From Chondrus crispus (Eukaryota > Rhodophyta > Florideophyceae > Gigartinales > Gigartinaceae): 64,000 nt of DNA. Every line of letters begins with the position of its first letter. The first letter of the stretch is position 1. This document shows, one piece after another, positions 46,052-56,970 of this stretch. Made by a program: the position numbers and the translations under genes. The notes under the pieces were generated by a model. That model was not told where the DNA came from. It saw only the letters and a list, made by a program, of their open reading frames with translations, and did no database searches. The DNA lies in the NCBI RefSeq assembly GCF_000350225.1, contig NW_005179139.1:70513-134512 (forward strand). The letters are read 5' to 3'.

Positions 46052-47340
46052 TTGTAGTTAAGAAGTCCACATGTCAGTGTCAGTGCGGTAGTCCGCACTG
46101 GGGAGAGTGAGCCGACCCGAGGGTGACGGAAAAGGGAACGATGAGATGGAAAGAGTAAGTTGAGGGGCCCTCCGATCCCCACAGACAAGTAGAGCGACGC
46201 GTGCCGCAATCTCAGGAATTGGAAATTTTATTGTAGTCCGAAGATGAGGTACTTCGTTGTCTAGGAGTGAGCATGAGTCGCCAAGGTCACGGGAAGTGAC
46301 GTTCGAATCGACGATCCGCTCCTTTTGGCTTCTGCAAGAAGAAAAGATAGCCGACAGTGTAGTCCTCTGACTCTTTGTTTACTGAGTAGTGAGTCAACTT
46401 AAATGCTGGCACAACAGATCCTACAAAGCCTTGGCTAAACTTGAGACAGAGGCAAAGATGGCATAAAAGGAAGAACTCTAAAAACGGTCACAAGTAAAAG
46501 GGAGTATCCAGAAAGGGATGCTATCCGAAATAGAACCAAATAGGACCAGAAAGGGATGCTATCCGAAATGGAACCAGATGGCACCTAGATGCCGCACTCC
46601 TAAAAAGGGCGAAGCACGAAAGAGAATGGGAAGGTACGGCACAGTACTTGGAAGAGGAGGTTCACGACGAGTGTTGAATAGCGAAAGTGGAACACAGAAC
46701 AACGATGGGAATTTTAATCAAAATTTAGGAAGGTACCGTATCATAAGGAAGAGACACACGAGGTGCGGAGTACTTAGAGAAAGTGCGAATTGCACACACA
46801 ATTCTATACCCTATATCCATGCGAACTCACGAACGAGTGAATGGGAAGCACGATGGTCCCAGGCGAGACGTTGGACAAGGGGAGCAGCGCTAGCCGTCGA
46901 CCCCGCTCACAAGCCGGAGGACAGAGGCGCTGTTGCGCGTGATGAGACCCAGGAACGAGGGGGCATAGCCTAACTCAGGGAATAACGACAATACCGTCGT
47001 TTGCAGCATACACTGACCCTCCTGTAGTTTTTCTTAGCACGCGCGCAACCCACATACTGATCACCGACGATCAGCTACCTTGTCTTCGTTTTTTATTCTT
47101 CTCTTTTTTTGTTCTGTTTTAGTTTTTAGTGTCCGGGAAACCACCCCGGACGGCGGAAGTCGAGCAGTAGGTCCACAAAGATCGATGGAAGGAGAAAGAA
47201 GGAGACCACCGCCGCGCCGAAATGTGACAGTGCACCACCGCACAGGGATTGCGACCGCTTTCTGTGAAAGGTTGCGTGCACCCGACTCTTGTCATGGAAC
47301 TTGCATGTAATGCTTGACCTGGGAAACCTAGACGCACGCA
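46052..47340. other. A1 3' region, part 1 (no recognised gene)
   Basis: Follows A1 pol and ends at element B. Contains a 38-bp tandem duplication (46508-46583) and a T-rich block (47080-47132) followed by CCCCGGACGGCGGAAGTCG, a motif also seen twice in A3. The exact junction with element B is uncertain by some tens of bases. Confidence 0.55.
46508..46583 (+). repeat. 38-bp tandem duplication
   Basis: CCAGAAAGGGATGCTATCCG at 46508 recurs at 46546, two copies with small differences. Confidence 0.8.
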
Positions 47341-50300
47341 GAACGCGACGGCGACCGTGTACGCGGTTACGGTCCGCAGTGCCACAACTTGAGTCAGCTT
47401 GGTGAAACGGTCCGTGATTACGAGAAGGAACCGTTTCCCTGCCTCGGTCTTGGGTAGCGGCCCCAAGATGTCGATGGAGAGGCTCTCAAGCGGCCGTGTT
47501 GCCGGAAACAACTTCAAACGGTTGAGGTGTTTCCGCAACTTAACACGGTTCATCGCGCATGTTCGGCACCCTCGCACCGTAGCTGCGACATCTGCTGCGA
47601 GATGGGGCCAGTAGTACTCGCGACGGAGTGCGAAGTACATACGGTTCTGGCCCGGGTGCCCTGCGATGGTTGGTGTGTGGCAGAGCTGGAGAAGCCGAGC
47701 CCGTAGCGTCCGTGGCACCACGACCTGCACGATGTCAGGGTCGAAGGGGTGTCTCCGTTTGAGCACACCGTGGTGGTCTTCGAAGAACGCGGAGTCCCGG
47801 GACTCTGACTGTCGTGCCAGTACGGTCTGGCAGAAGTCATCCACGCGTTGCTCTTCCGCGATCTCCTCTAACGTAAGAGGGGCCGGAAGGTCGTCCTGCG
47901 GAGGGGCGACCGTGGAGGCTGGCGCGCCAACTTCGGGTTCTTCGGCGCGCTCGATGTCGACAGCGTCGAACTCGTCGTTCTCCTCCCAGAACGAGGTGGG
48001 TCCTTCAAGAGCGGGGGCTTCGTCGTCGCCCCTCGGCTCGTCGCGCGTACGGACGCGCGAACTTCTTCGCGATCCGGCTTGGTTCCTTGTTGTCACGAAG
48101 ACATGGACGGCCTTGTGATCGCAGCTCGCGGTACAGACGTGGCCTGCGAGCTCGTCCGACACGTCACGGACGGTCGTGCCCGCGTCGAAGGTGGGAATGT
48201 CGTCATCCACCTCGACGACTGGGCGAGGGTCACCGGTGACCCTTGGCGACACGAGGCGTGACAGGGCATCGGGCACCTGGTGCACGCGCCCGGGGCGGTA
48301 CTGGATGGTGAAGTCGTATTCCGCCAAACGCAGTCGCCACCGGGTAAGCCTTCCGGAGCTCTCCGTGAGGGACATAAGCCATCGGAGGGCATCATGGTCC
48401 GTCCGGACGGTGAACTTGGTACCTTCGATGTACGGCCGTAGTGTGCGTACGGCCCACACTACGGCAAAGCACTCGCGTTCCGTAGCGCTGTAGTTGCGCT
48501 CACTATCGGACAGTGAGTACGACCAATACCCCACGGGGCGCCAGTCGTTGGCGCCTTCGTGTTCCTGGAGCAACGTACAGCCCAGTTTATAGGCACTAGC
48601 ATCAGTGTCGCATGTACGGCCGACCGTACCGCGGCAATGCTAGGATCGGCGGGGAAATCATCCGCTCCTTCAACGCTTCGAACGCTTGAAGTTGCAGCTC
48701 GGTCGGGTCGTCGAAGTTGGGGTCCGCGTCCTTGCGCGTCATGTCCGTTAATGGGCGCGCAATTTTCGCGAACCCCTTCACGAAGCGGCGGTAGACGTTG
48801 CACGCTCCGAGGTACGAGCGCACCTGCCTCCACGTCCTCGGAAACGTGAACGTCTTGAAGGCGTCCGCCGCCGCTTCGGCGACGCTCAGCTTACCTGGGG
48901 AAATGACGTGCCCCAAGTAATGCACCTTCGGTTGGAAGAAGCTACACTTCTTGAGCTTGAGGGAGATTCCGGCGCTCCTCAACAAGCTCAAGACAGTGTC
49001 GAGATGCTTCGCGTGTTCTCCGTGCGTACGGGAGAACACGATGACATCATCCAGGTAGACGAGGCATATCTGCCATCGGACGCCAGATAGGATGATGTCG
49101 AGGGCACGTTGGAAGGTGGCCGGTGCCCCTTTTAGCCCGAACGGCATACGCAAATGGCGAAACGTTCCCATATGCGTAGTGAACGTGGTCTTGTTCCGGT
49201 CTTCCGGAGCGACGGGGATCTGCCAATAACCGGAATTGCAGTCCAACGTCGTGAAGACAGCTGCATCTCCGAGCGAATCGATGCAGTCGTCCATCCGTGG
49301 CAGCGGATACGAATCCGCTGCAGTCTTCGCGTTGAGACGCCGGTAGTCCACGCAGAACCGAAGAGAGCCGTCTTTCTTCGGTACGAGCACCACGGGAGAC
49401 GCCCACTCGGTGTTCGCGGGTTCGATTACCCCTGCGTTCAACATTTTGTTGACTTCCTTGGCGACCATCTCACGCATAGCCGGCCCCTTTCGGTAGGGCA
49501 TTGAACGTATCGGCTTCGTACCCGGTTCGAGGGGAATGCGGTGTTCGGTCGCTCGGATCGTTCCGAGCGCCCCGCTCCACAGACTCGAGTGCTTACGGAG
49601 CATCTCGAGCACGTGGCCCCGGAACTTGTCACCATCGACGTATGACAAGTCGATTTCTTTTTCCCAATCCTCGGGCGGATTTTCGGGATCCTTTTTAGAG
49701 GCGGGTGCAGTGCCCCCTTCCGGCGGCGGGCACTTCACCGGTTGGCCGTCTGTACTGGCACCTCTCTCCTCAACGGTTGCCCCCTGGGCGGAGCCTGGTC
49801 GACCAGCTCCTGCCGTTCCGACTTGATCGGTCAAGTCGGTGAGGTGTAGAGCGTGCGCGATCCCCTCGGCGACGCGGCGTTCAGGCGTCAGGATCGCGAG
49901 GGGGTTGCGTTTAGCGTATCCCACAACGGTGTGTTTCGGAAGCCGCCTTTCCCGTCGCGAAAAGTTCGCGACGATGACGTCGAAGGTCTGGTTCGGCAGG
50001 ACCTCGGCGACGCCGTTCGTCAGCCTCACTCCATGTCGGTGTTGGAGTGATGGCTTCGGCTCCATAAACACGAGGCCCCTCCCCGCCGTGGTGACGCGCA
50101 CACGGGCCGGCGACCTCGCGGGGATGGTAACCCAGCGGGCGATTCGGATCGCCTGCGGGGCTTCGTCGCGTGCGTCAGCCCGGCTTGTCTGACGTCCGTG
50201 CCGCCTGGTTGGGGGAGTCGGCTCCCCCTTCCCGTCGACGATGGCAACGGAACCACCTTGGCGGAGCTCCAACCGTTGAGCTTCGATGTCGATACTTCGT

Positions 50301-51049
50301 ACGTGTGTATCGATGAAGGCCGTACCAAGGAGGACCGGCACGGCGAGCTGGTCCGCCACGACGAACGGAATTCGGAACGTCGTGTTCCTCAACCGCACGG
50401 CCAGATGTACGACTGCCGAGAGCTTAAGCGGGTTGCTATTCGCGCCTGCCAATCGTGGCAGTGGCGCGTCGCGGATGACGTACCGCGACCAATCGGGAGG
50501 AAGGTCGGCCTTCCTCACCAGATTGTACCCCGAGCATGTATCAACGGCGATCGTGCGGGGCTTGAAGGCATTTCCCTCTGTGGCTATCGAGCCGAGGACG
50601 TTGTAAATCTTCGACGTCATAAGGCAAATGACGCCGTCAACCACCTTCGGCGTGCCCGGCTCGGCGAGATCATTCGGCCTGGGCCGCCGGCGCCGGTTCC
50701 GACTTCTCTTCCGCGTCCTTCGGCCTTGGTCGCGGGGCGCCCTTCGGTCGGCCCCGTCCCCGCGACAAGTCGCGTTCGTACGCGGCTTGAATTCTTCTGG
50801 CGGCCCCGGGTCCCCCTGGGTCGGGCCGCCGGCGCGTTCGATGCGCTTCTTGTAAGGCACTTGGCTCACGGTTGCCACAGTGCCTTCCTCCATATGCGCC
50901 GGGCTTACGGTTGCCTCAGCGTCTTCGTCCTTTCGCACCGAGTTTATCGGTGGCTCGGTGCGCTTGTGCGGGGTTGAGGCGAATAATATCGGTAAACATT
51001 CCCCTCCCCGCCGGGGACAAATAGGGGCGGGTCTAGGTTGGTGTGACAA
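47341..51049 (-). pseudogene. Element B pol: protease, RT, RNase H, partial integrase (fossil)
   Basis: From the 51049 side: a basic linker, a retropepsin-like protease with motif AVDTCSGYNLVRKADLP near 50545, RT with FCVDYRRLNAKT near 49340 and CLVYLDDVIVFSRTHGEH near 49050, RNase H with RTDHDALRWLMSL near 48390, and the integrase zinc finger (HTPTIAGHPGQNRMY with GCRTCAMNR) near 47560-47680 plus the first core block (SIDILGPLPKTEAGKRFLLV). No chromodomain or downstream integrase remains. Long open frames suggest a fairly recent element. Confidence 0.87.
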
Positions 51050-51083
51050 GACGGTTCACGCGATCGCGCGAACGTAACCGTCT

Positions 51084-53645
51084 TTACGGGGTTTTCGAAC
51101 TACCCGAGCTGTCAGTGCTATTCGCTTGGCTATCGTTAGCTAGCGCGTCGACGGGCCCCTGGCCGCGCGGATGGGGACGGTTTCCCCACCCCGACTGGGC
51201 ATCTTCTATGAAGTAATCGGATACTTCGTGGCCTTGGATTGCAACTTCCGGCTGTTGCAATATTCGAGGGGCGGAGAGAACGGGCTCTCCTCCGCCTCCT
51301 TCCGTGGGTTGGGGGTACGTTTCCCCAGCCCAGTCTTGGAGGTACATGATGGCGTTCTGTACCCCTTGGAGCAACGGGGGTCGGCCCCGGTCGCCTCGCC
51401 CATCTCGACGGGGATATCGCGTATCCATCCGACGAGGGTCACGTCGATCCCTTTGATCGGTCCCCGGGTATCGGTACCCGCCCTCACGAGGGGCAAAGCG
51501 GACGCCCCCACTCGATCGACTCGGGTCACCTCGACGGGGGCCTCGGTCTGCCCGCGTAGACTGCTGGATGAGATTGCGCATTCCGGGGCGCGTCTCCATC
51601 TGATAGCGGTAGTTCCTGTACGCTATGAACTGACGTTGTTCAGGAGACAGGAACGGGCACGCGTACATGGCGTGGCCCTACGTCCGACACAGCCAACAAA
51701 TGTACGCCCTGCCATCGGTCGACGCGAAAGTCGCCGCGTGGCGTGCCTCCTCATCGGTGAGTCGAGGCACGTTAGGCAGCCCGCGGTCTCCTTCTCGACG
51801 GGAGATATCCAGCTCGGCCATGTTGTGGTTCGGACCACCCGTGGCCCTCGGCGTGTGTGCGAACGCCGTTGCGAAGCTTCCGGTCGAACCGGTGGAAGCT
51901 GGCGTAGGGGGTCGGCCTCTTGCCCGGTCGAAGCCTTGCGTGATGAGGACAGGGTCGTCCTGCCACTCATCTTCTCCAATGTGGAGGGCGGTCGCCGGCG
52001 AACTCGTTACGTGCGACCTTGGAGTTCGGACTCCCTTCGCTGCCGGCTTCGGGTCCGGCAGCGGCAACCCGCGACGAGCGCGGTAGGTTGTACCCTCGGC
52101 CGTTGCGATACGGCGAATCGTTGAGAGTTCGGTCTTTTGTTGTCCGGGCAACCTTTGCATCGTCTCTGCCACTGCGGCCCGGGTCGCAGTGGAAAACCCG
52201 CGCACGAAGTAGTGCGCGAGGGCTTGTTCTGAGAACACGGCCGTGCATCGGAACGCGGCGGATTCCAGCCGGTCCCCGAACGTGTTCTCGGTTTCGTGAG
52301 GAAGCTGTCGCGCCGACGCGACAGCATCAAACGACTCCCCTAACACGTCGTCGGTTAGGTAGCGTTTGATAAATTGGTTGACGAGACCAGGCCAGCTCGT
52401 GTCGTCGTGCAGCTGGCCGGCGCGGGGGCCGCGCATGGTGTAACTCGTATACAACCGCTCCGCGTCCCGCTCGAGGAAGTGAGCGAAGACACGGATTGCC
52501 ACACCTTCGGTCAGGTGCTGGGCATTGAAGGTTATCCGGATATCCTTCAGGAACGGGAGCAACTGGATCGCGTCAGTACCGCCGAGGCTCTTCATCGTGG
52601 GACGGAGCCCAAGGCTGCGTTGGACGTACTTCGCGATCCGTCCCGCGTCACCCGAGGTAACGAGCCTCGAGGTGTTGTCCAACCGATACATGCGGTAGTT
52701 CGCGACGGCGCTGAACTCCTGTATCATGGTGTGGACGGGCTCGAGCCCGGGTTCGGCGGGGCCCAACGTTCCGAACGGCGTGACGGGCAACGTTCGGACG
52801 TCGACGGGGCCGGGATGCGCGGTAAGATCCGCTGGCTGGCAGCCGCCCCAGCGAGGATCGAAGGGGAGAATCGGTTCCCCTGATCCGCGGGCGACCTCTC
52901 CACGGCCACGGTCGGGTTCGTCCGGTACCCGTCGAGACTGCCGCATGCTTCCGGATGCATACGGCAGGGCTTGAGTCTCGGACGCGAAGTTCGCGTCCGC
53001 CGTCGGCTTGATGTCCTCCGCCCTCCGACTGGTGACGGCTCCAGTTGGGGGCCACTCCTGCGCTCCGGATGCGCCCGGAGGAACAGTGGCACCGGGCCCA
53101 CTCGAGGGGGCTCCGGGCGGCCTCTCGGCCGAGGTCTGTTCCATCTCACGGGCACGGCGGCGCGTTGAGTTCAGCTCCGCCGCCATGTGCGCGAACGCTC
53201 TCATCTGTTCGGCTGATGGGAAGGGTTGCGGGTCGCGTCGGACCCCGGAGTTTGCACTCGCGGGTCGACCCGCAACGTCCATGGCGGGGGAATCGATGCG
53301 CGCCTCTTCGACCAGTACCAAACGGGACTGGAGCTGGTCGACGAGAGCGCGCAGGTTCTCCAGGGACTGAGTTACGCGCTCAAACCTTCCTTCGCGGAGG
53401 GAGCGCAACTCATCCATACAGCGGGCGTAGACGCTGTCGGAGACGTCGATACGGAGGGATGTTGGGACATCTTCGATATACTCCGCGATGCGATCGTACA
53501 TCGCGCGAGCGCGTCCTTCGGAGAAGTCGGGCGACGGTTCGCGGTCTCGGGGACCAGCGTCGCCGTCGCCGACTCGGACGCGGAGCGCGGCCTCTCGCAC
53601 ATCGGCGGGCTCCGAGCGAATCGAGGTGGGATATTCGCCACTCAT
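51084..53645 (-). pseudogene. Element B gag (fossil)
   Basis: Starts at ATG (MSGEYPTSIRSEPADV). Residues about 60-130 form a helical region, about 150-300 a Pro/Gly/Ser-rich linker, and about 340-560 the capsid core (DAIQLLPFLKDIRITFNAQH, FLERDAERLYTSYTMRGPRA, LVNQFIKRYLTDDVLGESFD). Then comes a zinc-knuckle region (YICWLCRT at about 51680) and an Arg/Gly-rich tail (GRGDRGRPPLLQG) to about 51084. It is unusually long for a Gypsy gag. It has about one break. Confidence 0.82.
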
Positions 53646-53705
53646 CTCGACGCGTACGGACGCGGAGGTAAACGATAGTCTTCTCGGTTCGATCTTGAGA
53701 GTCTT

Positions 53706-53721
53706 CTAGGTCGGGAGACCA
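53706..53721 (-). other. Element B primer binding site
   Basis: On the minus strand TGGTCTCCCGACCTAG begins one base after the LTR end (...TACACTACA). Identical to the A2 site although the two elements are otherwise distant. Confidence 0.65.
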
Positions 53722-53722
53722 C

Positions 53723-54330
53723 TGTAGTGTAATCACCCCCAACGACGAGGGGGGTGAGTACTGACAGTTCGGAAAGACCCCGATCGGCGGGAAGACAGAA
53801 GCACGGCCCACCCACGGTACCGAGCACGGGCTCGAGGTAGCGGTGGTAGAGCGGGATCGGGGAGGACGCGCGCACGCGCGAGCGGTTCTACGCCTCGACG
53901 CCCCGGAGCGGTACTGGGTGACGTTCCAGTACCGACGGGGGGAGGCGGAGCCTGCTCGTGGGCGTGTAGCGTGCGTCCTCAACCCGCGCGCGGTGCTACT
54001 CTAAGGTAACTAAAGGGAGTACCTGAAAGTAAGCGGGCGGACCAAGGTGGAGGATCCTTGACAAGTCCGTGCTTGTCGTCCTCCACCGCCGGCGGTCCGC
54101 TCATATTTAATGTACAGGGTCACCTATCATAACATTACAGTAGTGCAGGTCGGCCTGCACTGTAGTGCTGTCAGCCGTCGGGGCTGGCAGCACACGTGTT
54201 GTACACGTGTGTGCGCGCGCCCCCGTACACGTGGGGTACACGTGTGCGCGCGCACTGAGGTACTGTAGAGCTCGGGCTCTACTGTTATAAATCTAATCTA
54301 AATCTAATTTAGGGAGGGGGATATGCTACA
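53723..54330 (-). repeat. Element B 5' LTR with hairpin-dense U3
   Basis: On the minus strand from TGTAGCATATCC (54330) to TGATTACACTACA (53723), with matching inverted tips TGTAG/CTACA. The U3 part (54140-54310) holds several hairpins: AGTGCAGG/CCTGCACT, a GTGCTG-CAGCC stem, CACGTGTAC repeats with CG-alternating runs, and a GTAGAGC/GCTCTAC stem. A possible TATA (TTAAATATG) follows. The outer end at 54330 is inferred from the terminal pattern, and no left target duplication remains to prove it. Confidence 0.6.
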
Positions 54331-54955
54331 AGCGAGCCGAACAGGACAGTGTGACTCAAGGCATTTCCCTAGACGGCAGACATGGGTGCGTGGCAAAGAG
54401 GATCGAACCTCGGCCCCGTTCGAAGACAAGTCCATTCTGTTTCCCTTTTGTTTTACTTTTTCCGGGGGCCATCCCCCACAATTGGAAGCCCAAGAAGGAA
54501 GGGGAGCTGCAAGAACTCCCCTGCTAAGCCATCGGAAGGTGGGCGATCGCTGTACCCCTGTGTTGTCACAGGAAAATCGACATGTGAGGTCGGCAAGTTC
54601 AAGAGGAGGGAAAAATTGAGACGAGGAAGGGGAAGGAAAAATTGTGCAAGCACGCTAGGAACAAGAGGAGGAACATGAGACGAAAACAAAAGAAAAGAGG
54701 AGGGAAGAAATCGAGAACGGGTTCGTATGCGGTTTGTTCGGAGATGGGGGAGAGAAGGTTCAGAAAAGAGAGGGAAATTGAAGACGCATGTTGAGGAAAA
54801 GAGGAGGAATTCGAGAGTAAGGGCCCCAGGGGAATTCATTTAATTCAAGGGCCTAGGGATGACGTCGCTAACCAGAGCTTCACGAAAAAGGGATAGGAGG
54901 ATGGAAATGACACGGGGTGAAGTGTCGTGAGAGGGAAACTGTCACAAGTGACAGT
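54331..54955. other. A1 3' region, part 2, before the antisense gene end
   Basis: T-rich block (54436-54465) followed by GGGGGCCATCCCCC, and a purine-rich array (54598-54820). No gene recognised. Confidence 0.5.
54598..54820 (+). repeat. Purine-rich AGAGGAGG array (A1)
   Basis: Degenerate AAGAGGAGGAA-type repeats, matching the A3 array at 31498-31690 in composition and position relative to the antisense gene. Confidence 0.55.
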
Positions 54956-56864
54956 TCAATGGGCCTCTTCGCCGAAGCTTTTCTGCTTCGGTAGAGACGA
55001 GATCAGGCGGGCAAGAACTCGTAAGTCCCCCAGGGTAGTCCCCCTGAAGAGCAGCTGACTCCACGCCCTGGGCGCGGAGGAGGCTATGATAAACGCTGGA
55101 AACAGCGATATTTTCTTTTGATGGTATGGAAGTGGGCGTGGACGGCCCGGGGTTTGGAGGAAGGGCAACACAAGAAGGGGAACCAGGCGTGGGGACTGCA
55201 TCGCTTAGCGGTGCTTCGCGCACGGATAGACTTTCTGTGTTTCCGGTGGACAGAAGAGGAATCCTCGGCGAGGCGGCAGACGTCCTCGCATGTACGGAAA
55301 AACGAGGATGGCGCGACTTGCGACCGGAGTCGAATAGGAGGATTCGGGAGCGTCGAAGACGCAGGGGGACCTGGAGTCGACACAGGGAGCTGTACCGGGG
55401 ATACAGCGGGGTTCGCCCCCTCGGACGCAGCTGGATGAACCGGCACAAGGGACGAGGAAGCAAGGGTTGCAGGGAGAGGAGAGCTTGGGACAGAGGGTCG
55501 TGGGCACAGTTCAGGCTATCGAGGATCCACTAGCAAAACAGGGGCAGCGTCGGGAATCGGAGTTTGATTACCGAAGCGGCGGCTCTGTTGCGCCTCCCAA
55601 GCAGAGCAAAGGGAGAACGACCGCGGATTAATCCACACATAATCACCGGCGGCTGGATGAATCCAACTGGGTAAAATTGAAGGTCTTTGACGTGGAAAAG
55701 AACGGAAGGAATTTTGCGGGGGAACGCAATCCTACGCTACACCCTCGATTGAATCGAGGAGGGCATGCACGTCGCTGTTCACGTCGGGTCTGCCCAGTGG
55801 GACGGACAAATCGAAGAGGCGTATTTGTTGGATGAATTTCGCAGGAAGGAACCACAATCGCCAGCAGTCGAACACCACCCACAGGAGGGTCGCTGCTACC
55901 TTCACGCACCATTCCGTCAGGAACACGGTCTACAGACCATGGTGAGGGTCGTGGAGGTAACTGCCGTAGTATGTCAGGATGGGACCCAGTTGGGCCCAGA
56001 ACCCCTGACATACCTCAAACTGACTCCACCAGGACAGCGTTCGCTGATTTCGGTTCATATAATGTTGACGGGAAATCTCTCGCGCTTCGAGAATCTGATA
56101 AGCAAAGAAATAAACTGTGTCCGATCGGCGTCGGCGCTCGAGACGTATCGTATTTTAGAAAAAGAAGTGCTTCCGCGTTTCATGTTGCAAAAGTTGGGAG
56201 GAAGAAAGGGGAATGTCCAAAAGATGGCGTCGTTGGTGACGGAGCGTTGATTGCGCCAAAGGTGGTCCGGCTCGCGGCCGGGGTCCCCGAGGGTACACTC
56301 GATGAGATTCTGTGGATACAGTCGCTCACCCTCGGTGCGACACTGCCAGGTGTCGCAGTGGTAGGAGGCCGGTATGAGAGAGTCGGTAATGGGAATTTCG
56401 AGACGTGCGAGCACAGCATCCATGAAGCGCAGGAATAATGAGGCACGACCACGTGGGGATGAGTGACGCAAGATGGAAGTGGAGACGGCGATGCGAGTGC
56501 GCCAGTCGAAGGTATACAGGGCCCGCATAGGAATGTTTCCGGGTAACATACTCGCGGCATCGGAAAATTATTCCCAATGTCATCTAGGTCACGGATGTCC
56601 ACAGAGGAGAACCATTGAGATGAGGCAAATAGGGACGCATGATTACGCATGGATTTTTCTTGTAGCTCGTCGAGCGAAGGGTAACGGCGGGCGACCAAGA
56701 TGAATGGTAACCGGGATGGAAAGCCGGTTCGGCAGGGTTGGCCACAGGGGGTAAACGGGGTACGGAAGGAAGGCTTCGAGGAATATAGGGCTTGCGGGAA
56801 AGGCCAACGCCAGGAAGATTATGCGGGGAGCCTCGTCCGTGTGCTCTGACGGAGAAGGCGGCAT
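54956..56864 (-). pseudogene. A1 antisense accessory gene (unknown protein, fossil)
   Basis: Starts at ATG (56864; MPPSPSEHTDEAPR), 107 bp from the 3' LTR, and ends GEEAH then stop (54956-54958), the same ending pattern as A2 (GESSH then stop). Blocks in order: LPSVPRLPP, PAFHPGYHSSWSP, RRYPSLDELQEKSMRNHASL, MLPGNIPMRALYTFDWRTRI, PRGRASLFLRFMDAVLARLE, CDTWQCRTEGERLYPQNLI, MFLTEWCVKVAATLLWVVF, DCWRLWFLPAKFI, FGNQTPIPDAAPVLLVDPR, NTESLSVREAP, GTTLGDLRVLARLISSLPKQ. All have counterparts in A2. I do not recognise the family. It has a Pro-rich N-terminus, a central region rich in Trp and Cys, and no clear membrane segment. It has several breaks. Confidence 0.6.
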
Positions 56865-56957
56865 GGTTTCGTCTTGCTCTCGCGCACACGCCTACCGTCG
56901 GTCGGAGGGGAGACAGGAGATGGAGATCATGGAGTGAAGCGCGTACGCGAGAGCGCT

Positions 56958-56970
56958 CAGAAGGGGGATA
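56958..56970 (+). other. A1 polypurine tract
   Basis: CAGAAGGGGGATA immediately before the A1 3' LTR, the same as in A2. Confidence 0.8.

Larger units (their letters stand above)
47341..54330 (-). mobile_element. Gypsy element B, 3'-truncated (fossil)
   Basis: A Gypsy LTR retrotransposon on the minus strand, clearly different in sequence from family A. Parts: 5' LTR 53723-54330, primer site about 53706-53721, gag about 51084-53645, pol (protease, RT, RNase H, part of integrase) about 47341-51049. The integrase is incomplete and no 3' LTR is present. It lies in the 3' region of A1. Reading frames are long (655, 815 and 484 codons), so it has few breaks apart from the missing end. GC content is higher than its surroundings. 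Confidence 0.85.

Noticed and set aside
54140-54144. An alternative outer end of the B LTR at 54139 (TGTAATGTTATG on the minus strand)
   Set aside because: The hairpin module beyond it matches the layout of the window-start LTR, and TGTAGCATATCC at 54330 pairs better with the CTACA tip. Both remain unproven because the far target duplication is gone.
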